Part shown: positions 46,163-55,512 of the stretch, in pieces
Numbering within the stretch: the first letter of the stretch is position 1
Layout: each line of letters opens with the position of its first letter
Assembly (NCBI RefSeq): GCF_009469605.1
Contig: NZ_SSXU01000006.1
Location: 186,001-250,000, forward strand
Direction: 5' to 3'
DNA: 64,000 nucleotides
Source: Zoogloea sp. 1C4
Lineage (GTDB): Bacteria; Pseudomonadota; Gammaproteobacteria; Burkholderiales; Rhodocyclaceae
Notes under the pieces: model-generated
The model's database searches: none
What the model was told of the DNA's origin: nothing
Seen by the model: the letters and a program-made list of their open reading frames with translations, nothing else
Translations under genes and position numbers: made by a program

Positions 46163-48660
46163 AGGCGCGGGTGCTGGCGCCGGTCTTCCTCGGCTCGCTC
46201 GGGCGGCGGCGGGTCGCCACGCTGTTCTCCTTCGTCGCCATCGTGCTGGGGGTGGCGCTGGGGATGGCGGTGCAGGTGGTGCATGAGGCGGCGCTGAGCG
46301 AGTTTGGCCGCGGCATGCGCAGCCTGGCGGGTCAGGCTGATCTGCAGGTGGCGGGGCCAAAGGGCGGTTTCGACGAAGCCCTTTACGCGATTCTCGCCGC
46401 GCGGCCGGAAGTGGCCGAGGCGAGCCCGCTGGTGGAGCTGGATCTCAAGCTCGTTGGCCGCGACGAAACCCTGCACCTGCTGGGCGTGGATATCTTTGCC
46501 CTGGCCCGGGTCGCGCCCCGGCTGCTACCCCGGCCCCGGGACGAATCTGCGCGCTTTGCGGTGCTGGAAGACGACGCGCTGTTCCTCAGCCACGCGGCGG
46601 CGGACGCCCTGGGCGCACCGCCCGGCAAAAGCCTGCGGGTGCTGGCCGGTGCGGCGGAGGTGGATCTCAAGATTGCCGGCGATCTGCCCGGCGTGGAGGA
46701 CGGCCGCCGTCTGGCGGTGATGGACATCGCCGCGGTGCAGACGCGCTTCGGCCGCGTCGGGCGCCTCACGCGGATCGACCTGAAACTGGCCGAGGGCGTG
46801 TCGCCGGAAGCGGCCATCGCCCGGCTGCAGCCGCTGCTGCCGGCGGGCGTGGTGGTGACCGCGCCTGAGGCCGCCGAGGACGAAGCGGCCAACCTCTCCC
46901 GTGCCTACCGCGTGAATCTCACCATGCTGGCGGCGATTGCGTTGGTGACGGGGGGCTTTCTGGTCTTCTCGGCCCAGGCCCTGTCGGTGGTGCGGCGGCG
47001 CACCGAGTTTGCCTTTCTGCGCGCCATCGGCCTTGCCCGGCGGCAGCTCTTTGGCTGGCTGCTGGCCGAAGGGGCGGCGGTGGGGCTGGCCGGCGGCGTG
47101 GTGGGCGTGGGTGTGGGTTATGGGCTGGCCTGGGGTGCGCTGGCGCTGCTGGGGGGCGATCTGGGGGCGGGATATTTTGCGGGGCTCAAGCCCGCGCTGG
47201 TCTTTCAGCCGGGGCTGACGGCGGCTTATGTGGGCTTGGGCGTGCTGGCGGGCGTGGCCGGGGCGTGGCTGCCGGCGCGGGAGGCGGCGACGGTGGCGCC
47301 GGCCCGGGCCCTCAAGGCCGGCGACGAGGCGGCGCTGCTGTCGGGCCATGGTCAGCCGCTGGTCGGGCTGGCGCTGCTGGGGGCGAGCGCGGCGGCGTGC
47401 TGGATTCCGCCGCTGGATGGCCTGCCCGTGGGCGGCTATCTGGCCGTGGCCTGCCTGCTGGCCGGGGGTGTGCTGCTGTTGCCGGCTGTGGCGGCGGGGC
47501 TGGCGCGGCTGCTGCCCGATCACGGCCCGGTGCCGGCCCGGCTGGCGGCGGCCCGCCTGGGCGCGGCCCCCGGCCACGCGGTGGTGGCGGCGGCCGGGGT
47601 GCTGGCGAGCGTGGCGCTGGCGGCTGCGATGGCGATCATGGTGGCGTCCTTCCGGGATTCGGTGGATGAGTGGCTCACCCAGCTGTTGCCGGCCGATCTT
47701 TACCTGCGCACCAGCCGCAGCGCCTCCAGCGGTTTTCTCGACCCCGCCCAGCAGGCGCGCATTGCCGCGGTGCCCGGCGTGGCGGAGCTGCGCTTCACGC
47801 GGATGGACAGCCTGCGCCTGGCGCCGGGACATCCACCGGTGGCGCTGCTGGCGCGCCCCCTGCCGCCCGACGGTGCCGGCCTGCCGCTGGTGGGCGCGGC
47901 GCGGCCGGGGCAGGGCGGGGTGACGATCTGGATCTCCGAAGCCGTGCAGGACATGCTGGGCTGGCGCCCGGGTGATGCGGTGACGCTGCCCCTCGCCGGG
48001 CGCAGCGTGGCGGTGCGGGTGGCCGGCGTGTGGCGGGATTACGCCCGCCAGACCGGCGCGGTGATGATCGACCTGGCCGATTACCGGCGCCTCACCGGCG
48101 ACCCGCTGGCGAGCGACGCGGCGATCTTCCTGAAGCCCGACGCGGCTCCGGCGGTGGTGGAGGCGGCGCTGCTCGCCACCGCGCCGGCCGGGGCACTGGA
48201 GGTGGCCCGGCCCGGGGAGATCCGCGCCATCACTCTGCGCATCTTCGACCGCACCTTTGCGGTCACTTATCTGCTGGAGGCGGTGGCCGTGGCGATCGGT
48301 CTTGCCGGTGTGGCGGCGAGCTTTGCGGCGCTGGCGGCGGCACGACGGCGGGAGTTCGGGATGCTGCGCCACCTGGGCCTGACGCGCCGCCAGATCGGCT
48401 GGATGCTGGCCCAGGAAGGCGCGCTGGCGGCCGGCGTGGGCGTGCTGGCCGGGCTGGCGGTGGGCGGCGCCATCGGGCTGGTGCTGATCGAGGTGGTCAA
48501 TCGGCAGAGCTTCCACTGGAGCATGGACCTGCACGTGCCCTGGCTGTCGCTGGCGGTGTTCGGCGCGGGGCTGGTGGCCCTCGGGGCCGGCGCGGCGGTG
48601 CTCGCCGGGCGGCAGGCGATGCGTCAGGACGCGGTGCTGGCGGTGCGTGAGGACTGGTGA
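46159..48660 (+). CDS. FtsX-family ABC transporter permease (fused double permease)
   Basis: An 833-residue permease. One N-terminal helix, a large periplasmic domain, then membrane segments around 258-340, 385-430 and 455-500, a second periplasmic domain, and a final set (about 705-825) form two FtsX units in one chain. The conserved FtsX segments VVRRRTEFAFLRAIGLARRQLFGW and ARRREFGMLRHLGLTRRQIGW are both present. In AttEFGH-type systems two separate permeases (AttF, AttG) do this; here they appear fused. With the ATPase before it and the AttH-like lipocalin after it, export or extraction of a lipid-like molecule is likely (inference). Confidence 0.88.
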   Translation: MKARVLAPVFLGSLGRRRVATLFSFVAIVLGVALGMAVQVVHEAALSEFGRGMRSLAGQADLQVAGPKGGFDEALYAILAARPEVAEASPLVELDLKLVGRDETLHLLGVDIFALARVAPRLLPRPRDESARFAVLEDDALFLSHAAADALGAPPGKSLRVLAGAAEVDLKIAGDLPGVEDGRRLAVMDIAAVQTRFGRVGRLTRIDLKLAEGVSPEAAIARLQPLLPAGVVVTAPEAAEDEAANLSRAYRVNLTMLAAIALVTGGFLVFSAQALSVVRRRTEFAFLRAIGLARRQLFGWLLAEGAAVGLAGGVVGVGVGYGLAWGALALLGGDLGAGYFAGLKPALVFQPGLTAAYVGLGVLAGVAGAWLPAREAATVAPARALKAGDEAALLSGHGQPLVGLALLGASAAACWIPPLDGLPVGGYLAVACLLAGGVLLLPAVAAGLARLLPDHGPVPARLAAARLGAAPGHAVVAAAGVLASVALAAAMAIMVASFRDSVDEWLTQLLPADLYLRTSRSASSGFLDPAQQARIAAVPGVAELRFTRMDSLRLAPGHPPVALLARPLPPDGAGLPLVGAARPGQGGVTIWISEAVQDMLGWRPGDAVTLPLAGRSVAVRVAGVWRDYARQTGAVMIDLADYRRLTGDPLASDAAIFLKPDAAPAVVEAALLATAPAGALEVARPGEIRAITLRIFDRTFAVTYLLEAVAVAIGLAGVAASFAALAAARRREFGMLRHLGLTRRQIGWMLAQEGALAAGVGVLAGLAVGGAIGLVLIEVVNRQSFHWSMDLHVPWLSLAVFGAGLVALGAGAAVLAGRQAMRQDAVLAVREDW

Positions 48661-48664
48661 TGGG

Positions 48665-48945
48665 ACTGCAGTGCAAAACGGGGGCCATGCAGCGCAGCGC
48701 TGCATGGGTGCACCTTTCAAGTGCAACACCCGAGTTCGGAACTTCAACGATGCTGAAAAAAGCATCGGCGCCGGAGTCCGGAACTCGACCATTGCTGCTT
48801 TTTGCTGCAACGATGCACTTATCAAGTGCATTTGCGGAGCTTCGAGCTCCGGCATTGATGCTTTTTGCAGCAATGGTGAAGCTTGGAACTGCGACGGTGC
48901 AGTTCGGAGCTGCAATCGCAGCGCGATGCCCTGCGGTGACGCAGG
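48665..48945. repeat. Array of about a dozen consecutive short hairpins
   Basis: The 367-bp gap between the permease and the AttH-like gene is filled by back-to-back dyads. Examples: CCATGCAGCGC-A-GCGCTGCATGG split at 48685-48695/48697-48707; CGATGCT/AGCATCG (48748-48767); CCGGA/TCCGG (48771-48781); ATGCACTT/AAGTGCAT (48813-48831); CGGAGCT/AGCTCCG (48835-48851); CATTG.TGC/GCA.CAATG with a T5 loop (48853-48875); GAACTGC/GCAGTTC (48886-48905); GCTGC/GCAGC (48909-48922); CCTGCG/CGCAGG (48930-48945). The block 48709-48767 recurs in diverged form at 48813-48875. Both strands have open frames through it, but no coding signal is convincing. Confidence 0.8.
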
Positions 48946-49027
48946 TTGATGCCCGGCACCCACGCCCGGGATGGGGCCGGTCTGTCTGCCCCGCTGCAAC
49001 AGGCCTGCCCGACGCTGGAGGCGTGGC

Positions 49028-50131
49028 ATGAAGCACGGTGCAAGTCCGAATCCGATGCGCCGCCGCCTGCTGCTGGCGCTGGCGGCCCTGCCTGGCTGGG
49101 GCACGGCGCGGGCCGCGGATTTTGCCCCAGTGCTGCCCGGCCGGCGGCTGGTGTTTCCGGCGGATCACGGCGCCCATCCGGATTTCCGCACCGAGTGGTG
49201 GTATGCCACCGGCTGGCTTGCGTTGCCGGACGGGCGTCCGCTGGGCTTTCAGGTGACCTTCTTCCGGGTGCGCACCGGCGTCGGCGAGGGCAGCCCCAGC
49301 GCCTTCGCACCGCGTCAGCTGGTGATGGCCCACGCGGCGATCGCCGACCCGCAACTGGGGCGCCTGCGCCATGACGAGCGCTCGGCCCGGGTGGGCTTCG
49401 GCCGCGCCGGTTTCGAGACGGAGCGTACCGCGGTGTGGTGTGGCGACTGGCGCTTTGCGCTGGATGGTGGGCGCTACCGGGCGGAGGTGCGCGCGGCGGA
49501 TTTCGCCTACGCACTGGATCTGACGCCCGATGGCCCGCCGCTCCTCAACGGCAAGGCCGGCTTCTCGGCCAAGGCGCCCGACCCGCGCCACGCCAGCTAC
49601 TACTACAGCCGGCCCCAGCTGGCGGTGAGCGGCACGGTGACGCTGGACGGCAGCAGCCAGCCAGTCACCGGCAAGGCCTGGCTGGATCACGAGTGGTCCA
49701 GCGAACTGATGCCCGAGGGCGCCCAGGGCTGGGACTGGCTGGGCGCCAACCTCGACGACGGCAGCGGCCTGATGGCCTTCCGGATGCGTGGGCAGGACGG
49801 CAATCCGATGTGGGCCGCGGCCAGCTGGCGGGCGGCCGATGGCACGGCGCGCATCCTCACGCCTGCGGATGTGCGCTTCGAACCGCTGCGGGAGTGGCGC
49901 TCCCCCCGCACCGGCATCCGCTACCCCGTGGCCTGGCGGCTGACGGTGGCGGGCCGGATGTTCGAACTGCAACCCCTCATCGACGACCAGGAACTCGACA
50001 GCCGCCGCTCCACCGGCGCGGTGTACTGGGAGGGCGCGGTGCGCCTGCTGGAAGGCAGCCCCCCCGGCCGCGAGGTGGGGCGGGGGTATCTGGAGATGAC
50101 GGGGTATGGGGAGCGGATTAGGGTGGGGTGA
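49028..50131 (+). CDS. AttH/CrtC-type lipocalin-like periplasmic protein
   Basis: A 367-residue protein with a signal peptide after a basic start (RRRLLLALAALPGWGTARAA). It has the AttH/carotenoid 1,2-hydratase core: HPDFRTEWWYATGWL (about residues 52-66), YYYSRPQLAVSG, GKAWLDHEWSS and GWDWLGANLDDGS. Purple-bacterial CrtC hydrates carotenoids; AttH homologues act with an ABC transporter of unknown lipid-like substrate. The ATG at 49028 has GGAG upstream. It sits behind the ABC/FtsX genes across the hairpin array and near the squalene operon, which hints at an isoprenoid lipid substrate (inference). Confidence 0.87.
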   Translation: MKHGASPNPMRRRLLLALAALPGWGTARAADFAPVLPGRRLVFPADHGAHPDFRTEWWYATGWLALPDGRPLGFQVTFFRVRTGVGEGSPSAFAPRQLVMAHAAIADPQLGRLRHDERSARVGFGRAGFETERTAVWCGDWRFALDGGRYRAEVRAADFAYALDLTPDGPPLLNGKAGFSAKAPDPRHASYYYSRPQLAVSGTVTLDGSSQPVTGKAWLDHEWSSELMPEGAQGWDWLGANLDDGSGLMAFRMRGQDGNPMWAAASWRAADGTARILTPADVRFEPLREWRSPRTGIRYPVAWRLTVAGRMFELQPLIDDQELDSRRSTGAVYWEGAVRLLEGSPPGREVGRGYLEMTGYGERIRVG

Positions 50132-50170
50132 GAGTTCCCCCGGTGCTGTGTAAGCAAATTTAACTGGTGT

Positions 50171-51217
50171 CTACACACCGGATGAGGCAGCAAGTGACTT
50201 GGCTCGAGAGATCATTCGACGAACGTCAGAGGAGGCATTTATTGGAGTTAACTCGATATTGGGGTGCTTTGCGCTGAAGACGCGGAATACTTCGTCAGCG
50301 AAAGCTTGACCGATGGATGTCACTCCGGTGAAATCAAGCATGACGACCTTGAATCGGTCGATTCTCGACAGTAGCCGCTTGGCTTGCGATCGAGAGACTA
50401 AATTGTCGTCCCCATATTGCATCAGTCTGACGGGGACTACCGTCTTGTTGAAGCCGTAGTCCTCTCCCGAAGAGAACTTGTCAAAGACTTTCTTGGTGGT
50501 CCGCGCAGTATGGTTGTGTAGCGTCATTGTTACCAAGGTACCTTCTTGCGGACGGTTTCGTTGGAGAATCCAATCCTCTTTCTTGTCAAACTGATGTGAG
50601 AAAAATACTTCTCCAGAGAGAATGTCAAACTCATCAAACATTCGTGACGAAAAAAAGATGCCTTCGCCCGAGTGGTTGGCCGGATCAGTCGTTAGCTTGC
50701 CTTTGGCCAGTTCTAGTACCGCGTGCCGCTCATCAACCAAATCGAGCGCGCTTCGAATCTTCTTGAAGATGCCGACACCGTTGTCGTAGATAGTCACGGT
50801 CGTAGATGCCGCGGTCTTTTTCACAGATATGAGAACGTCACTGGCATCCGAGTGGTCGATCACGTTGTTAAGCATCTCGGTGAAACCATAGTGCCAAATG
50901 TTCAGGACGTTTCTTGGCAGCTTTTCTAGCCGTGGCGCAACGTCGTTACGCCAAACTGAGTCTTCGGTCAGTGATGGTGTAAGCTCGTATTGATGACTCC
51001 ATTGCAGCAATGGAGCAAGACGATAGAGCTTACTTCGCGTATTCCCGCTGACCACAACAGCCCCTTCGTCAACCAAGCGCTTTAGGTGCTTGTGGACGGC
51101 CTGCCTTGAGCAGGCGAATTTCTCTGCCGCGATGCGTACAACATCTGATGGATGCGCATCAATGTTCTCGATAAGAAATTTACGTACGGGTTCTCCGCCG
51201 GTTCGGACTGCGGGCAT
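50171..51217 (-). CDS. Winged-helix / GHKL ATPase / STAS-like (DUF4325) single-chain regulator
   Basis: A 348-residue protein of three parts. Residues about 8-66 form a winged helix (SDVVRIAAEKFACSRQAVHKHL). Residues about 95-235 form a GHKL ATPase domain: N-box FTEMLNNVIDHSD (E114, N118, H122), G1 box DNGVGI (145-150), G2 box SGEGIFFSS (183-191). Residues about 258-345 match DUF4325, a STAS-like domain (VMLDFTGVTSIGQAFADEVF). No dimerisation/His-phosphorylation domain is present, so it is not a histidine kinase. The fusion resembles an anti-sigma kinase and its anti-anti-sigma partner joined to a DNA-binding domain. Base composition is clearly lower in GC than all neighbours, pointing to horizontal transfer. 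It has an excellent AGGAGGT ribosome site. Function unknown. Confidence 0.82.
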   Translation of the reverse strand: MPAVRTGGEPVRKFLIENIDAHPSDVVRIAAEKFACSRQAVHKHLKRLVDEGAVVVSGNTRSKLYRLAPLLQWSHQYELTPSLTEDSVWRNDVAPRLEKLPRNVLNIWHYGFTEMLNNVIDHSDASDVLISVKKTAASTTVTIYDNGVGIFKKIRSALDLVDERHAVLELAKGKLTTDPANHSGEGIFFSSRMFDEFDILSGEVFFSHQFDKKEDWILQRNRPQEGTLVTMTLHNHTARTTKKVFDKFSSGEDYGFNKTVVPVRLMQYGDDNLVSRSQAKRLLSRIDRFKVVMLDFTGVTSIGQAFADEVFRVFSAKHPNIELTPINASSDVRRMISRAKSLAASSGV

Positions 51218-51267
51218 TTGTCAACCTCCTTTTGTTGTATTGTCAACGTTTCTGTCGTCTTGTCAAC
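51218..51267 (-). promoter_or_regulatory. Promoter with three TTGTCAAC repeats upstream of the HTH/ATPase/STAS gene
   Basis: TTGTCAAC occurs at 51218-51225, 51240-51247 and 51260-51267, 22 and 20 bp apart (two helical turns). On the minus strand each reads GTTGACAA and so contains the -35 consensus TTGACA. The distal copy with GACAAT 16 bp further on makes a promoter for the gene; the proximal copy lies between AGGAGGT and the ATG. A repressor bound to these would cover both promoter and ribosome site; autoregulation by the gene's own winged helix is inferred. Confidence 0.7.
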
Positions 51268-51394
51268 TGAGATCTGTGAAGTTTAAATCGCCCAGAATTG
51301 CATAGTTGTGTGCTGAGCTGCATTGGGTCCCTCGGGTAACGTGCGGTACGAGTGATGGAGCGCCCGCTTGTGAAGCGTGGCTAAACGACGTGAA

Positions 51395-51423
51395 CTTGAA
51401 AGTCTCATTTTGTGCCTCATCTA
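51395..51423 (+). promoter_or_regulatory. Sigma-32 (RpoH) heat-shock promoter of clpB
   Basis: CTTGAAA (51395-51401), 13 bp, CCTCATCTA (51415-51423), against the sigma-32 consensus CTTGAAA-N13-CCCCATNTA: one mismatch. It lies about 27 bp before the clpB ATG, which has CGGAGG upstream. Confidence 0.85.
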
Positions 51424-51450
51424 TGCCGCAGACAGAAATCCGGAGGCCCT

Positions 51451-54030
<2,580 letters not shown>

Positions 54031-54054
54031 TGACCGTCTGACCGTGTTTGCCCG

Positions 54055-54086
54055 GAAGGCCCGCAGCGATGCGGGCCTTCTGCTTT
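54055..54086 (+). terminator. Intrinsic terminator after clpB
   Basis: The 10-bp stem GAAGGCCCGC (54055-54064) pairs with GCGGGCCTTC (54071-54080) across a 6-nt loop, followed by TGCTTT; the T-run is imperfect. Confidence 0.75.
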
Positions 54087-54110
54087 GGTGGTCAGGAAGC
54101 TGAATGCGGA

Positions 54111-54139
54111 TTGACTTTCAATATCGCTGAAATTATATT
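54111..54139 (+). promoter_or_regulatory. Sigma-70 promoter of the lipoprotein gene
   Basis: TTGACT (54111-54116), 17 bp, TATATT (54134-54139), in an AT-rich stretch unusual for the window. A start near 54146 would leave about 28 nt of leader, but no clear Shine-Dalgarno precedes the ATG at 54175. Confidence 0.65.
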
Positions 54140-54174
54140 CAGATAAAATCAAGACAACTGTTCTGGATATCTTC

Positions 54175-54807
54175 ATGCCTGTCGTCGTCCAGCGCCTGAT
54201 CGCGCTGCTGTTGTGTTTTGCCCAGCTGGGCTGCGTCACCTCGTACTGGATGCGGGACAAATACTCCAAGGACACCATCCGGAGCTTCACGGTCACCGGC
54301 GATGGCAGCGAGTTGGTCGTGCTGGGCGACAAGTACCACTATTTCTTTCCGTCGTCCGCTCCGCTCCTGAAGGTTCTGACCTGGGAAAGGCGGGCGGTGC
54401 TGGAGGCGGACCTCGACCATTCATTCTCTGCCGACCGGGACAAGGTCAAAGGGACGCTCTATCTGTCGGCCAGGATCGCCAGACTCGACGACGCGCAGCG
54501 GGCGTTCCTGCTTCAGGCGGGCTTCAGGGAGTCGGAATCCTCCCGAACGACGCTGTACAAACGCTTTGATCTGGAAGGCCGTCGCTACAGTGCGGCGGGT
54601 GTGCATGTGCCTGACGACATCGCTTTCGCGCATCCCTACGAGGTGTACGTCCTGGAGGTGACGCCGCCGGAAATGTTTGCCGCCAAGCTTCTGGCGACGC
54701 CGGTCACCGTGGCAGCCGACGGCGCGCTGATCGTCGGCGGCGTCGCCCTGGTGTTAGTCGTCGGTACAGCGGCGATGCTCGTGAGCGGTAGCAAGGCACT
54801 TAGATGA
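54175..54807 (+). CDS. Predicted lipoprotein of unknown function with C-terminal membrane segment
   Basis: A 210-residue protein. A signal sequence (RLIALLLCFAQLGC) ends in a lipobox-like AQLGC with the acylated Cys at residue 20. The middle has no recognised domain (YSKDTIRSFTVTGDGSELVV, LDHSFSADRDKVKGTLYLSA). A hydrophobic stretch near the C-terminus (about 180-203, GALIVGGVALVLVVGTAAML) could re-enter the membrane, an odd combination for a lipoprotein. It stands alone between two terminators with its own promoter. I do not recognise the family. Confidence 0.65.
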   Translation: MPVVVQRLIALLLCFAQLGCVTSYWMRDKYSKDTIRSFTVTGDGSELVVLGDKYHYFFPSSAPLLKVLTWERRAVLEADLDHSFSADRDKVKGTLYLSARIARLDDAQRAFLLQAGFRESESSRTTLYKRFDLEGRRYSAAGVHVPDDIAFAHPYEVYVLEVTPPEMFAAKLLATPVTVAADGALIVGGVALVLVVGTAAMLVSGSKALR

Positions 54808-54932
54808 CGCACTAGGCGCCCTCTGCATGACACCCTATTTAACTTTTTCCGCATGCTGCAGGTGGGGCGGGCACCGATAAGCCTATATACTTGCAAGGTT
54901 TGATTTAAACCATCATTTGGAAAGGATTTTTC

Positions 54933-55415
54933 ATGCAGGAAGACGACGACAACCAGAACCTCGTGCTCGGCATTCTCTTTGGCGTCATTGCGCTGGTCAT
55001 CGGCTTGGTGATCGGTCTTGCCTCCTACGTCACCGGCCAGACCCGTGAAGCCGCACCGGCTGCCGTGGCCGCCGTCGAGGCCCCCGAGATCGCCGAAGTG
55101 GGCGAGCCCCTGATCAAGCTGTACTTCGATTCCGGCAAGGCCGAGTTGCCCGCCAACGCCGCCGAGGAAGTCGCCAAGGTCGTCGCCAAGCTGCAAGAAG
55201 AACCCGCCAAGCTGGTGCTGATCTCCGGCTACCACGATGAAACCGGTGGTGCCGCCGTCAACGCCGAAGTCGCCAAGGCCCGCGCCCTGGCCGTCAAGGA
55301 CGTTCTGATCGCCGCCGGCATCCCCGCCGACAAGGTGAACCTGCGCAAGCCGGCCATCACCCTGGGTGGTGGCGACGCTGCCGAAGCGCGTCGCGTGGAA
55401 GTGCGCGTGCAGTAA
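54933..55415 (+). CDS. OmpA-domain protein with single N-terminal membrane anchor
   Basis: A 160-residue protein. One helix (about residues 11-34, VLGILFGVIALVIGLVIGLA) is followed by a short Ala/Glu-rich linker and an OmpA-type peptidoglycan-binding domain (LYFDSGKAELPANAAEEVAK, then ISGYHDETGG and ARRVEVRVQ). The usual NxxLSxxRA segment reads NAEVAKARALAV. There is no outer-membrane barrel, so it would tether the inner membrane to peptidoglycan. Codon choice is strongly biased, suggesting high expression. GGAAAGGA precedes the ATG. A strong terminator follows. Confidence 0.88.
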   Translation: MQEDDDNQNLVLGILFGVIALVIGLVIGLASYVTGQTREAAPAAVAAVEAPEIAEVGEPLIKLYFDSGKAELPANAAEEVAKVVAKLQEEPAKLVLISGYHDETGGAAVNAEVAKARALAVKDVLIAAGIPADKVNLRKPAITLGGGDAAEARRVEVRVQ

Positions 55416-55438
55416 TCGCCGCACCGCGCAGCCAGAAG

Positions 55439-55464
55439 AAAGCCGGGTCCGCCCGGCTTTTTTT
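55439..55464 (+). terminator. Intrinsic terminator after the OmpA-domain gene
   Basis: The 9-bp stem AAAGCCGGG (55439-55447) pairs with CCCGGCTTT (55452-55460) across TCCG, followed by TTTT. Confidence 0.9.
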
Positions 55465-55512
55465 CGTTCACGGCCGGGGCAGATCGACGCCGGGCTCGGC
55501 TACCATCCGCCC

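Noticed and set aside
48665-48945. CRISPR or attC integron cassette array
   Set aside because: No conserved direct repeat, no integrase, and hairpin arms differ throughout.
48657-49031. Small ORFs through the hairpin array (also 48647-48949)
   Set aside because: Several frames on both strands are open and translate the hairpins into Ala/Ser/Cys-rich repeats; no ribosome site or conserved domain supports any of them.
50171-51217. Sensor histidine kinase
   Set aside because: The GHKL boxes are present but no DHp helix with phospho-His and no sensor domain; a STAS-like domain follows instead.
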